64,000 bases of DNA from Blastobasis lacticolella (lineage: Eukaryota > Arthropoda > Insecta > Lepidoptera > Blastobasidae). A program made the position numbers and the translations under genes. Position 1 is the first letter of the stretch. Each line of letters opens with the position of its first letter. Shown one piece after another: positions 41,801-47,890 of the stretch. The stretch is from contig LR990044.1 in assembly GCA_905147135.1 (NCBI GenBank), forward strand, positions 7,320,122 through 7,384,121. The letters run 5' to 3'. Under the pieces are notes generated by a model. It was not told where the DNA came from. It saw nothing but the letters and a program-made list of their open reading frames with translations, and searched no databases.

Positions 41801-44627
41801 ATATACGTATACCTGCATCACAAACCTTTATTTCCCCCCTTTCCATGTTGTATAGTCAGTTCTATATGAAATGAAGTTTTATTCCAAAGTTTCATTTCCC
41901 CATGTTAGTAACCAGTTCTGTATGAAATGAATTGTTATTCCTAATATAACATATAAGTACGTAAAACACGTCTAAACCCTAAACCGTAGATAATACTTAC
42001 TATGAATGTGTTATGTTCTCAGGTGTCGGACTACGATGTGATGTCCGTAGCGATGTACCCTCAGGTGGCCAACGATTTCTTCCGTATCCGGGACAAGTAT
42101 GGACCAGTCAAGCATCTTGACACCAAGACTTTCCTGGTTGGACCCACGGTAAGATAATTAAGCTTTTTCTTTAAAATTGATAACTATTTCTTTTCGATTT
42201 TAATTGTCAATTCAAGGCAAAATAGTTAATTCATATTTACTCTTCGCGTCGCTCGACATAATTTTTAAATAAATAGTTAGTTATAGTTAATAGTTAAGGG
42301 GTCCAACTCGTACCCTGAGATATCGATGTACCTAGTCATTAGACCACCGGCGTTTATGCTCTGTAAATAAAAAATCTATCAAATAATTTCTCTATCTAAA
42401 TCTGGAACTTTATCCGGTTGTGTAACAAGTCAACAGAATCTTGTTTTTTGGATCGACGACGACCCGGTAAAGATCGCAGGTACCAGTTGTATGCGGAAGT
42501 CACAGGAACTGTGTTCTCGCGCGCGACTAGCAAGAAAATAGATCTATCTCTTTATTTAAGATATCTATATATCTCTTTTTATCTCTCTTTCAACTTAGTA
42601 TTGAGAGAAGGAAAATAAAGCTCTGTCGCGGCGCGAGCTATGGCGCGGGCACAGTTGTGCTAGCTGTGCTATGGGGAAGGTCTATGCCCAGCAGTGGGTA
42701 GCAGCATACGATGACGATGACTCTTCATCCTCAGATCGGCGAATCGATCGAGGTCCGCATCGAGCGAGGCAAGACCCTGGACATCAAGACCGTAGCCGTC
42801 TCCGAAGAGATGACAGCCGCTGGCGAGCGAGAGGTTTTCTTCGAGCTCAATGGACAGATGCGGTCTGTCTTCATCAAGGATGAGAATGCGAGCAAGGTGG
42901 GTCAGGGTACCTGTTATATAATAATAATAATAAATCTTTATTTTAGACAGGTGTTACATAATATATGTATGAAGCCGTGAACTGGAAGAGTGCTCAACGT
43001 GTTAAAATGTTAGGTACAATTATTTCTGTCGTACGTGGAATCGTACCTATCGTTTTAATACGTTTAGCACTCGATCCAGTTCACGGCTGCATACATATAT
43101 TAAGTAACACTCTGTATAATAAGATAAAATAAAATTCACAATTAAATACAAATATTCAGTCATAAAATATATAATAGTATGAGTTTGAAATAATGATCAT
43201 TTTCGGTTCTCGGTCAAATGCAAAGTCAACCACCTTCTTAAGATTGGACTGTCAAGGTCACTGCATACTATTTTCGGAATGCTGTTCTCTGAGCACATCA
43301 GTCTATTTCAACATGCAGCCACAATAACTGCAAAGAAGTCGGGCACCCTCGCCTTCGAATCATATCGGATGCACTACAAAACCTTGGCAATCTCATGAGG
43401 AAGCGAAATGCATCATTATAATACACCGGTTTTCATCCAGAACTATTGAGGGTCTTCGTGACTCCAGGGGGTCTAAGAAAGCCACGTGTGCCACTCGAGA
43501 GTAGTGTTTTAATTTATTGATGCCAATATGAATTATTTTCAGGAACTGAAAATCCACCCGAAAGTGGTGAAGGGCAACAAGGACCAAGTTGGAGCGCCCA
43601 TGCCCGGAACAGTACTCAGTGAGTAACCACACACTTCTTTTTGCCCATATACCTGCTAGTGAAACTCGATTAGGAACTTAGATAGGTGCGGATAGATTGC
43701 AACAGTCCTTCATAAAATGTCAGGTGGTAGAACTCCGTCTAGCTTGAGGAGTCCGCCTGGAGTACCTGGAGTGTTACAGTTTGAAGGATAAGGTAGTCAG
43801 CGCAATTACAGGCATGAAGCATTACCTATTTTTCCTCACAGTGACAACCTGCAGTTTCGCAATTTGTTGCCAGGAACCTAAGTGCATGAAACGTAGATGT
43901 TATGGGCGACAGTTGCCGCTTACCATCAGGTGGGCTGCTTGTTTGTCACTGCGCAGCGTAAAAAAAAATAGCGCACCATTTGGCAGGTCTTGGTCGAGCT
44001 TAACCGACAATGCAGAAGCAATTAGGGACAAACAGAACTAATGGCGCCACAAGCGACAGTTCCCAAACTCTGTTGATTGGTCAACTACATGTTAAAATTA
44101 CAAGTACCTATGTCATCACGTTTTGTTCGCCTATGTTGACAACAAAGTGACATTTCGAAATTGCGACACTTAGTTCTAATTTTCGCCACCACCGGGTCAG
44201 ATAGGTTTGCTGTGGAAAAGAGAACAGCTTAATCCACTTCCTCACTTTGTGCGTTACCTAACGGCAATAGTTATTTTCCTCTTAAGCAATTCCTAAGTAT
44301 TTAGGAATCGGATTTAAGCGATTTCTATGTTTAGTAAAAACTGGCATCAAACCAACAGATTTTGGGTGCAGTCGCTCGTAGCGCCATTAGCTTAGTGTCC
44401 TCCTCATAAAATTTCCCAAACCCCGCAACTAATCACCAATCTCCCAATCTCCAGCGATCAAAGTGAAAGAAGGCGACATGGTGGAGAAAGGGCAACCCAT
44501 TGCAGTACTCTCCGCTATGAAGATGGAAATGATAGTGCAAGCGCCGCGCGCCGGGAAAGTCAAGTCTTTGGAGATCACAAATGGGCAGAAATTGGAGGGC
44601 GACGACCTGATTTGCACCCTCGAGTAG
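8767..44627 (+). CDS. PC: Pyruvate carboxylase, 24 coding exons, complete
   Basis: Mitochondrial biotin enzyme that carboxylates pyruvate to oxaloacetate (anaplerosis, gluconeogenesis, lipid precursor supply). Joining the exons listed separately gives 3597 nt, that is 1198 residues plus TAG, with matching phase at all 23 junctions and GT..AG introns throughout. Domain order: presequence (about 1-35, rich in R/K/S, no acids); biotin carboxylase (about 40-500) with the ATP-grasp glycine loop GGGGRGM at 200-206 and YFIEVNAR at its core; carboxyltransferase (about 550-880) with the metal ligands D587 (in DTTFRD), H791 and H793 (in HTHDT) and the lysine expected to be carbamylated, K761 (in CIKDMAG); a biotinyl domain with AMKM and biotinylated K1164, 35 residues from the end. 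Length fits animal PCs (about 1180-1200). No frameshift or premature stop. Introns range from 0.47 kb (14) to 5.3 kb (1) and are full of transposons. Confidence 0.97.
8882..9140 (+). mobile_element. tRNA-derived SINE, family S copy 1
   Basis: Head 'gatgacctgagtggttcagt' with a B-box-like GGTTCGATTCC, then 'gaattttaatttctgttacg', 'cataacataagctttactga' and a 'gatggcgctgtgtgaatt' tail. It starts only about 30 bases after the exon 1 donor. More diverged than the copies at 23168, 25650 and 63566. Confidence 0.8.
9680..9960 (-). repeat. LINE 3' end (minus strand)
   Basis: Begins with an ATTTATTTATTT microsatellite and 'aaatctttatgcactaaagg', the reverse complement of a LINE 3' terminus with its AATAAA tail. 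No RT coding sequence remains. Confidence 0.5.
10551..10832. repeat. Tandem pair of a 141-bp GC-rich palindromic element
   Basis: Two copies with a period of 141 bases (10551 and 10692), each starting 'acggct.gcacgagttgttc', with 'ctcgcgcgcga' on the left and 'tcgcggcgcgagct' on the right, so each unit is an imperfect palindrome. A third related copy lies in PC intron 21 (about 42515-42665). It is a MITE-like or satellite-like unit inside PC intron 1. Confidence 0.85.
11340..11850 (+). pseudogene. Degenerate mariner-like transposase
   Basis: Read in shifting frames: a [19 protein letters not shown] stretch, then an in-frame stop, then [26 protein letters not shown], matching the '[21 protein letters not shown]' motif around the third catalytic acidic residue of Tc1/mariner transposases. 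The Asp of 'PDLNP' has become Ala ('PASNP') and there are several frameshifts, so it is dead. The antisense ORF at 11356-11793 is a shadow. Confidence 0.75.
12790..13265 (+). pseudogene. LINE C-terminus and 3' UTR (CR1/jockey-like)
   Basis: Encodes '[21 protein letters not shown]' followed by MARVN, which matches the extreme C-terminus of lepidopteran jockey-type RT proteins ('.KEWNSLP..VFP..YNL..FKARVN'). The following 3' UTR ('aaggtagccagcgcaattac', 'ttaccatcatgtgggctg') recurs at 43690-43975. Confidence 0.65.
13736..13930 (+). repeat. RTE-like 3' end with internal perfect hairpin
   Basis: Starts 'ctggcgacccgcttcgcacg', contains the 'aaaatccgttcagtgttttt' block and repeated 'cgcgaacagaca' motifs. 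A perfect 15-bp stem (13794-13808 with 13813-13827, 4-base loop) sits inside it. Confidence 0.6.
14070..14127 (+). repeat. Short LINE-derived fragment
   Basis: The 'ccactaaggtggcaaacaag' and 'cctgatggtaagcagtca' blocks are also found at 56213-56265, where they form a discrete insertion. It lies about 50 bases upstream of the PC exon 2 acceptor. Confidence 0.6.
14175..14323 (+). CDS. PC: PC coding exon 2
   Basis: Residues about 30-79, including [18 protein letters not shown], the N-terminal motif of the biotin carboxylase domain. Acceptor ttccttgcag; the donor gttcgt is weak; phase 2 end. Confidence 0.93.
14324..17019. other. PC intron 2
   Basis: Mostly unremarkable. Contains three 'tcctatatatga' motifs between 14490 and 14600, and the family C LINE fragment at 16445-16615. 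Nothing else is supported. Confidence 0.6.
16445..16615 (+). pseudogene. LINE ORF C-terminal fragment, family C copy 2
   Basis: The least decayed copy: [18 protein letters not shown], then [14 protein letters not shown], resembling the C-terminal tail of endonuclease-RT LINE proteins ('PKKRW.D....D.RANGL...D...W....RKADP'). Ends with GATGATGATGAT. Confidence 0.65.
17020..17160 (+). CDS. PC: PC coding exon 3
   Basis: Residues about 79-126, with [12 protein letters not shown] and [13 protein letters not shown] (biotin carboxylase). Donor gtaagt; phase 2 at both ends. Confidence 0.95.
17300..17560 (+). repeat. Dispersed repeat, family D copy 1
   Basis: 'gtttcagacagctactaaag', 'ctagatggcgctgcttagac' and 'cgtgtctaatcaacgccat' blocks are shared in order with 32090-32335. 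Non-coding, of unknown class. Confidence 0.65.
17988..19009 (-). mobile_element. RTE-type LINE, truncated and 5'-inverted
   Basis: Minus strand 18178-18720 encodes the RT C-terminal region ([48 protein letters not shown]), with a stop codon before 'MPINIKTK'. Plus strand about 18724-19009 encodes the part that should precede it: [18 protein letters not shown], with the FADD catalytic motif, to [14 protein letters not shown]. The two pieces share a 20-bp inverted overlap (18701-18720 and 18990-19009). The 3' tail is AT-rich. A candidate 8-bp duplication, actttcac, occurs at 17980-17987 and 19007-19014. It lies in PC intron 3. Confidence 0.85.
19852..19967 (+). CDS. PC: PC coding exon 4
   Basis: Residues about 126-165, with [15 protein letters not shown], a conserved biotin carboxylase stretch. 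Acceptor cattcgcag; donor gtcagt (non-optimal); phase 1 end. The codon split across exons 4/5 reads Lys, whereas other animal PCs usually have a small residue (e.g. Gly) at this point. Confidence 0.9.
19995..20075 (-). repeat. Family B SINE tail fragment
   Basis: 'tggcgttaatgtcccggttg' and 'gaccatgatccaggattt' match the minus-strand tail of the family B SINE at 36627. It lies 28 bases downstream of PC exon 4. Confidence 0.6.
20270..20364 (+). CDS. PC: PC coding exon 5
   Basis: Residues about 165-196, with [13 protein letters not shown] and HGLPVIFK (ATP-grasp N-lobe lysine region). Donor gtaaaa; phase 0 end. Confidence 0.93.
21615..21783 (+). CDS. PC: PC coding exon 6 (ATP-grasp glycine loop)
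   Basis: Begins [13 protein letters not shown], the nucleotide-binding glycine-rich loop, and ends [12 protein letters not shown]-rich compared with its introns. Donor gtgagt; phase 1 end. Confidence 0.96.
21836..22005 (+). repeat. LINE/SINE 3' tail with AATA repeat
   Basis: 'ggcctgctggaagaaatttc' to 'gtgtgcaataaaatgttaaa', ending in an AAATAAATAAAT microsatellite. Resembles the 3' end of a lepidopteran CR1-like LINE. Confidence 0.55.
22389..22660 (+). repeat. RTE-like 3' end
   Basis: 'ttgcccgcgacttcgcttgc' at the start and 'aaaatccgtttagtagtttc' plus 'gcgcgaacagacaaacagac' near the end. Non-coding; in PC intron 6. Confidence 0.65.
22977..23083 (+). CDS. PC: PC coding exon 7
   Basis: Encodes [20 protein letters not shown] and the VVEIAPAP segment of biotin carboxylase. 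Donor gtaggt; phase 0 end. Confidence 0.95.
23168..23430 (+). mobile_element. tRNA-derived SINE, family S copy 2
   Basis: Head 'gacgacctgagtggttcagt', B-box GGTTCGATTCC, body 'gaattttaatttctgttacg', tail 'ggggctagatggcgctgtgt' and TTATTATTTATTA. 'aagcgacg' flanks both sides (about 23170 and 23430), a possible TSD. In PC intron 7, about 85 bases after exon 7. Confidence 0.85.
24327..24451 (+). CDS. PC: PC coding exon 8 (biotin carboxylase core)
   Basis: Encodes [13 protein letters not shown] and [10 protein letters not shown], including the Glu and Asn that bind Mg-ATP in ATP-grasp carboxylases. Donor gtgagt; phase 2 end. Confidence 0.96.
24460..24690 (+). repeat. Dispersed repeat, family E copy 1
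   Basis: 'catcgtcagcgtcatatcag', 'ctactgttgggcataggcct' and 'tggtccactttatgggaagc' match the highly abundant lepidopteran repeat beginning CATCATCATCAGCC. It begins only about 10 bases after PC exon 8. Reverse-orientation copies lie at about 37490-37700 and 42445-42722. Confidence 0.6.
24905..25310 (-). repeat. LINE 3' end (minus strand)
   Basis: 'ctctttattgcacacatatt' and the palindromic 'cttatcgctttaagcgat' followed by 'ctctcccagacaacctttgg' are, in reverse, the 3' end of a widespread lepidopteran CR1/jockey LINE. Confidence 0.6.
25424..25633 (+). CDS. PC: PC coding exon 9
   Basis: Encodes LQVEHTVTEE-type motif (here [20 protein letters not shown]) and [11 protein letters not shown]. Donor gtgagt; a SINE insertion begins about 16 bases further on and its TSD overlaps this donor. 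Confidence 0.96.
25650..25954 (+). mobile_element. tRNA-derived SINE, family S copy 3, with 15-bp TSD
   Basis: Head, body and tail as in the 23168 copy, but with about a 20-base deletion between the A- and B-box regions. Flanked by a perfect 15-bp direct repeat TGAGTAAGAAGACGA (25635-25649 and 25955-25969). The left copy is bases +2 to +16 of PC intron 9, so insertion happened at the splice donor. Confidence 0.92.
26515..26880. repeat. Inverted repeat flanking a G/C-tract region
   Basis: Arms 26515-26538 and 26857-26880 are perfect 24-bp reverse complements ('aagagattggaaagttagct' onward), with weaker similarity outside. Between them are a G-rich run near 26676 and a run of 21 C at 26802-26822. 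Possibly a decayed foldback element. In PC intron 9. Confidence 0.75.
27084..27174 (+). CDS. PC: PC coding exon 10
   Basis: Encodes [20 protein letters not shown] and YYDSLLVK of the biotin carboxylase C-lobe. Donor gttaga is weak; phase 0 end. Confidence 0.94.
27264..27645. mobile_element. Foldback/MITE element
   Basis: Arms of about 105 bases are inverted repeats: 'ccgggcacatgtgcaatttt' at 27270 against 'gaccatgtgcccggtttttt' ending about 27645, and further in 'ttggagaccttgga' against 'tccaaggtctccaaattgtc', and 'gattatgcacatctagagca' against its complement at about 27540. No coding capacity. In PC intron 10, ending about 70 bases before exon 11. Confidence 0.85.
27716..27851 (+). CDS. PC: PC coding exon 11
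   Basis: Encodes [20 protein letters not shown], the end of the biotin carboxylase domain. Donor gtacgt; phase 1 end. A foldback element ends about 70 bases upstream of the acceptor. Confidence 0.95.
28073..28345. mobile_element. MITE with 34-bp TIRs and TA TSD, copy 1
   Basis: Both ends read GAGCTCGTCTA.TCTAAAATG inward, then 'acgcgccccacta', as terminal inverted repeats; the element is flanked by TA. A second copy lies at 35201-35451. TA duplication suggests mobilisation by a Tc1/mariner-type transposase. In PC intron 11. Confidence 0.88.
28440..28632 (-). repeat. LINE fragment, family F copy 1
   Basis: 'ggccgtcatctcacctaatg', 'gatgtggccgaagatggagc' and 'ctagccttgaaagcgtctag' recur at 36545-36615 and 58375-58470. 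Probably part of a decayed LINE. Confidence 0.5.
28820..29002 (+). CDS. PC: PC coding exon 12
   Basis: Encodes [28 protein letters not shown] and a proline-rich linker ending PPVPLG. Donor gtgagt; phase 1 end. Confidence 0.95.
30072..30253. repeat. Tandem duplication, period 95
   Basis: 'agcaagaagaggttt' at 30072 and 30167 begin two diverged units, each ending 'caaggtttaagaatcc.gta'. Diverged by several substitutions and indels. Confidence 0.8.
31651..31947. repeat. Tandem duplication, period 154
   Basis: 'tctcata.ggtgtcgattatg' at 31651 and 31805 start two units that both end 'attagaaattcacaaataaa'. The second unit lacks a small repeated 'catcaca' present in the first. Confidence 0.85.
32090..32335 (+). 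repeat. Dispersed repeat, family D copy 2
   Basis: Shares 'ttcagacagctac', 'ctagatggcgctgcttagac', 'aggattctcaagt.tt' and 'cgtgtctaatcaa.gccat' with 17300-17560. Ends about 215 bases before PC exon 13. Confidence 0.65.
32551..32601 (+). CDS. PC: PC coding exon 13 (51-nt linker micro-exon)
   Basis: Flanked by a clean acceptor (ctgtttttcag) and donor (gtaagt). It encodes 17 residues ([17 protein letters not shown], split codons at both ends) between the biotin carboxylase and carboxyltransferase parts. It is phase 1 on both sides, so including or skipping it keeps the frame. It is the smallest exon in the gene and follows a 3.5-kb intron. Confidence 0.85.
32602..34014. other. PC intron 13
   Basis: I see no gene, no clear transposon and no conserved structure here. 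AT-rich, especially 33600-33800. Confidence 0.5.
34015..34264 (+). CDS. PC: PC coding exon 14 (carboxyltransferase start)
   Basis: Encodes [19 protein letters not shown], with the metal-ligand Asp (D587), and [13 protein letters not shown]. Donor gtgagt; phase 2 end. Confidence 0.97.
34733..34880 (+). CDS. PC: PC coding exon 15
   Basis: Encodes [30 protein letters not shown]. Donor gtatgt; phase 0 end. Confidence 0.97.
35201..35451. mobile_element. MITE with 34-bp TIRs and TA TSD, copy 2
   Basis: Same family as 28073-28345, with the same GAGCTCGTCTA ends and flanking TA. It is about 20 bases shorter owing to internal deletions around the middle. In PC intron 15. Confidence 0.9.
35771..36030 (+). 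CDS. PC: PC coding exon 16 (carbamylated lysine)
   Basis: Encodes [27 protein letters not shown] and [13 protein letters not shown]761 in IKDM is the lysine expected to be carbamylated and to bind the metal. Donor gtgagt; phase 2 end. Confidence 0.97.
36545..36615 (-). repeat. LINE fragment, family F copy 2
   Basis: 'ttgaccgccatcccacctcg' and 'gatgcggccgaagatggggc' match 28440 and 58375. The family B SINE begins next to it. Confidence 0.5.
36627..36963 (-). mobile_element. tRNA-derived SINE, family B copy 2
   Basis: On the minus strand, the head reads 'ggccgagcggttgagtatcc', then a consensus B-box GGTTCGAATCC. The body and 'gacattaacgcaaagatgat' tail follow. It ends only about 40 bases upstream of the PC exon 17 acceptor. 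Confidence 0.85.
37003..37217 (+). CDS. PC: PC coding exon 17 (HxH metal site)
   Basis: Encodes [20 protein letters not shown] with metal ligands H791 and H793, and [14 protein letters not shown]. Strikingly GC-rich compared with all other exons and introns. Donor gtgagt; phase 1 end. Confidence 0.97.
37218..38223. other. PC intron 17 with repeat fragments
   Basis: A family B SINE tail lies at about 37325-37400, a reverse family E copy at about 37490-37700 ('ggtaaagatcgcaaccagct', 'ggaaggcctatgcccagcaa'), and a LINE-like AT-rich 3' end at about 37780-38190. Confidence 0.5.
38224..38434 (+). CDS. PC: PC coding exon 18
   Basis: Encodes [44 protein letters not shown] (pyruvate site/PC_OADA region). 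Donor gtgagg; phase 2 end. Confidence 0.96.
38738..38870 (+). repeat. Dispersed repeat fragment
   Basis: 'acaaataggcaagcggacca' and 'cctgatggaaaattatcacc' form a motif abundant in lepidopteran genomes, likely LINE-derived. In PC intron 18. Confidence 0.45.
39296..39502 (+). CDS. PC: PC coding exon 19
   Basis: Encodes [20 protein letters not shown] and [11 protein letters not shown]. Acceptor ccccccaacag; donor gtatac; phase 2 end. Confidence 0.96.
40165..40273 (+). CDS. PC: PC coding exon 20
   Basis: Encodes [20 protein letters not shown]; donor gtacgc; phase 0 end. Confidence 0.94.
40309..40638. mobile_element. MITE with 16-bp perfect TIRs
   Basis: Starts ATAATAGGGATGATGA and ends with its exact reverse complement (40623-40638). 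Subterminal sequences are also partly complementary. No ORF of its own. In PC intron 20, 36 bases after exon 20. Confidence 0.8.
40639..42022. other. Rest of PC intron 20
   Basis: No gene or recognisable element. ORFs on the minus strand around 40690-40980 lack family resemblance. Confidence 0.5.
42023..42148 (+). CDS. PC: PC coding exon 21
   Basis: Encodes [20 protein letters not shown] and [10 protein letters not shown] of the allosteric/PC tetramerisation region. Donor gtaaga; phase 0 both ends. Confidence 0.95.
42445..42722 (-). repeat. Family E repeat with nested GC-rich palindromic element
   Basis: Outer parts ('ccggtaaagatcgcaggtac' and 'ggtctatgcccagcagtggg') belong to family E. Between them, about 42515-42665, lies a copy of the palindromic unit seen in tandem at 10551-10832 ('ttctcgcgcgcgac', then 'tcgcggcgcgagctatggcg'). 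The repeat ends about 12 bases before PC exon 22, so it supplies the sequence next to the splice acceptor. Confidence 0.75.
42735..42896 (+). CDS. PC: PC coding exon 22
   Basis: Encodes [20 protein letters not shown] and [15 protein letters not shown]. Donor gtgggt; phase 0 both ends. The acceptor lies immediately after the GATGACGATGAC end of a repeat. Confidence 0.96.
42951..43111. mobile_element. Foldback element, about 70-bp arms
   Basis: 'gtgttacataatatatgtat' at 42951 pairs with the reverse complement ending at 43111; 'agccgtgaactgga' on the left pairs with 'tccagttcacggct' on the right. The spacer is only about 20 bases. It starts 55 bases after PC exon 22. Confidence 0.85.
43543..43618 (+). 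CDS. PC: PC coding exon 23
   Basis: Encodes [19 protein letters not shown], the start of the biotinyl domain. Donor gtgagt; phase 1 end. Confidence 0.95.
43690..43975 (+). repeat. LINE 3' UTR fragment
   Basis: 'aaggtagtcagcgcaattac' and 'gccgcttaccatcaggtggg' match the 3' part of the LINE relic at 12790-13265. In PC intron 23. Confidence 0.6.
44455..44627 (+). CDS. PC: PC coding exon 24 (biotin attachment site, stop)
   Basis: Encodes [16 protein letters not shown] with biotinylated K1164, then the C-terminus [11 protein letters not shown] and TAG at 44625-44627. Confidence 0.97.
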
Positions 44628-44785
44628 ACTGGGTACACTGGAGCTTGACACATCATTGGTGAGAAGGGTTTCTAGATGAGCTTCTGTTGAAATTGATGAT
44701 GGTTTCCGCGATCAGTGGCGTGCCTAGGGGTTCAGAGTAAGGCAAGCTGAGAGATGAAGTTTGTGTAGTTTTTACGGTTATTAAA

Positions 44786-44791
44786 AATAAA
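44786..44791 (+). promoter_or_regulatory. Candidate PC polyadenylation signal
   Basis: AATAAA about 160 nt after the PC stop codon. Further AATAAA motifs occur later, so a longer 3' UTR is possible. Confidence 0.4.
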
Positions 44792-45496
44792 TCCATCCCC
44801 TTGCCACATTACTGATCAATCCTCACTTATCACTCTTCAGTTTTATTCCAGCAATATAACTTGTGAGAGAGACAACCAACAATTCAATGAGTTTGGTACA
44901 CCGATCTATGAAATTGTCTTATAAGCGATTTACTAGTCTGAGAAATAGGTATAATAGGAATACATATAAGGAAATAATTTGTTATTTTCTGAGAATTGAT
45001 TAAAAACTGTACCTTTTCTATGCAAATCAAAACTTGTGCACATTTTAAACCATCACAAGGGACTTTACTTCGTCTATTGTTGAACAATCTAATTAAATCA
45101 CTTTTACTACAAAACACAACACTACTTATCCGCCCAAACGGCTCAAACAAAACAATAGTGAAGTTGGTACGTATTACAGCATTCAACAAACGTACCTACT
45201 GCGCATGCGCGAAGTTGCCATTGTCAAAGATCCGTGTACAACTTCATACGCATGCAGGGCTTAAAGTCTCGTACAATTTACTATATAAACAAACGTATAG
45301 TTATATCTCATCAGTTTTCATATGTAAGAAAGAGACATACCGGCCGGAATCAAAGCCCGCTTACAAGCCAGCGCGTGCGAGCGAGATGACTGACCGAGTC
45401 TCAATTTCCTCAACTTGCGTGTGCGTTCGGATCGTGTTTCGTAACCTAGGCGCACGATGGCGCTGCTTTGCGGCGCGGCAGTTTGAAAAGCATTAG

Positions 45497-45524
45497 GAGC
45501 GCGAACTTTAAATAGTTCGCGCTC
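45497..45524. repeat. Perfect 11-bp stem hairpin
   Basis: GAGCGCGAACT (45497-45507) pairs with AGTTCGCGCTC (45514-45524) around a 6-base loop. About 870 bases after the PC stop codon; function unknown. Confidence 0.8.
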
Positions 45525-45926
45525 GCATTATCTTTGATTTTTTATCGATAATTATTTTTATAAGGCAAGCCCGGCTTTTGGGCTTGTATGACAGTAACGC
45601 CACTGAAAAATCCAGCAGTATTCTTCAATCACTGCACTCTTAACTGCATAGATATATGGACCAATTACGAACTGAACCATTGGACCATTTGTGAATCAAC
45701 TATCATTACTGTGAATCGAAACCTGAAATACTCATTTCAAATTACGAAATCTACAAAAAACACTTGTCGTGTGAACGGCCAAACCAAAGAGAATCCGGCG
45801 TAAGGTCTGCTGTCAAGTAAAGCCTCTTCATTGGCTAGATTCAACCTTGTTCTTAGGCTAGAGTATACCGTCATTTTTCAGCTGTGATTTTGACATCAAG
45901 ACTCAATACCACATAACACACACCTC

Positions 45927-45946
45927 CACACACACACACACACACA
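45927..45946. repeat. CA microsatellite
   Basis: About ten CA dinucleotides in a row. Confidence 0.9.
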
Positions 45947-47749
45947 TAAGTACACCACAGTGGCGCCATCTGGTGTATTTTGGAATCTTACGACTTTCAT
46001 TAGATGCGTTTGGTGACCAAATACCTAAAATATTGTAACTTATTTCCCTTATTGGAGTATCTAAAATTAATTACATGTTCTATTACAGATGAATACGCAA
46101 CAAAAAAGGCTGAAATGAGTAAAACAAACTCACAAACAGGTAAAACTCATAAATGAGTAAAGACATTAAATTATACTTTATAAGTACTTATTGGATAAAA
46201 CTTAACCACATATCTTGTCAAAAACACGCGACTTATTATTTTCTGTAAGTAGAAAAAAACGCCCAAGAATTCTATGAATACCTATGTAACCCAATTTGAG
46301 ACGATTTTTATAAATAATAAGTAAATATGAATGCTCTCAACATAGGTGAATTTAATTGTTACATGAAATGGATGAATGATAAAAATAAATTAAAGAATAT
46401 ATGAAATTATGTTATTACTTTTTAAGTTTTAAGAGATGCCAGTAAAAATGTGCTTATTTATGTTTACGAAAATGATAATTTGGATATTATTAATAACAAC
46501 ATTTATCAAGAATTTATGGAAGGATGTGTTTTTATGAATAATGATAGAATAAATAAAAACAAACCTGTGATAATTCTGTCATTTTAATGTAGTGTCAATT
46601 TTGGAAAACACGTGTTTATGATTATGAAATAATCACTACTTTATATTGTTTTATTTCTATGATTGTGTGCGAGTCTAACCTGTTAAGTAAAAGTGCGTGA
46701 AATCCGTAATTTTTATATACAATTGTGTTTTAGATAGACCATTGTAGTCATTCCATATTGTTCGTCTGAATTCATTTTTTCTTTTTATTTTGTATTGACC
46801 GCCTTTGTAAAACGACCACCTTAAAGTCAAACCGATTTATCAGTAACTATGGGAGTAGGTCAGATAACAATAATTTTTTTCTTAATGCCTGTCACATCAC
46901 AATATTTTGTAAGAATTGGTGCTCCTTTTGTTTGTTGTTCTTTAAATCAATTGTTACTTTTTTATTTTTATTTATGATTATATGAATAATAGCGTTGTGA
47001 AAGTTTTTTTTTTTCATTTTATTCCTACATCAATTCTTTAAGCACACATTCCAATTGCGCTAGTAAAGTTCCTCTAATTATTTAATTATAAAAGAAAGTA
47101 CCTGTATACCATAGCCTCATTCTTAACACCACACAAAAACACACAGTATATTAGGAATGATAAATAAAAATGCCACATAAGTAATTTAAAAGTATATTTC
47201 GCATATCAATTAAATATTCATCCCAATCTTAACGTTGAACTATACATACAATAGATACCAATAGTAAACATCATAAAACGTGTTTGCAGAATGATGCATT
47301 CGACAAAGTGTTTAGATCGCAGACTCTGTGTCAATAACAATAAAATATTTACAATAGCTGCTGTAGCTTAGAAAATATACAATATCCCACCTATTTACAT
47401 GTATATTAGTTATTATGGGTCTTAGTTTGGTAATTCGTAGCTTTCTGTGGGAGTAGAGCGGTCCAGAAGGGATCATATTACTTTACAGAAGCGACAATCC
47501 TTTGATTTGACGAAAGCCCCCTTTTTAACTACATAATGATGTAGGCATTATTACCAACGAACAGCGATCGCGCAAGCTAAATAACCGGGTCCGTATTGAA
47601 CGGACCATCGCACGGTGTGACGTGCCGCGTGGGGTCCGTTCGCTGTTGGTTTTATAGCTGCGTCCACATTGGACCGTCCAGCGGGTACGTAGCAACTCGT
47701 CCTATTAGTAACTTGTCCCATTAGTAGCTCGCCCCATTTGCAACGACAT

Positions 47750-47890
47750 CCTGTCAATTCCTGGATCATGGTCAAGGCGTACCCCGGGCCCTCGCACCTG
47801 AGAGCACAATCAGTACTTTTTTTATTGCCTAGGGCACCAGGACCAGTAGCTACATGAACCCCAAGATGGCTTATAATTCTCAAGCATCAG
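47750..47890 (+). repeat. Family B SINE tail fragment
   Basis: 'ctggatcatggtcaaggcgt', 'gggccctcgcacctgagagc' and a later 'accccaagatgg' correspond to the SINE 3' part at 2536-2606, interrupted by about 40 bases. Confidence 0.5.

Noticed and set aside
44996..45496. 166-codon plus-strand ORF
   Set aside because: No family resemblance, no splice partners, overlaps minus-strand ORFs in a region with repeat-like composition, and lies between a gene end and an intergenic repeat zone.
45497..45524. Intrinsic transcription terminator
   Set aside because: Eukaryotic context, and no T tract follows; left as an unexplained hairpin.
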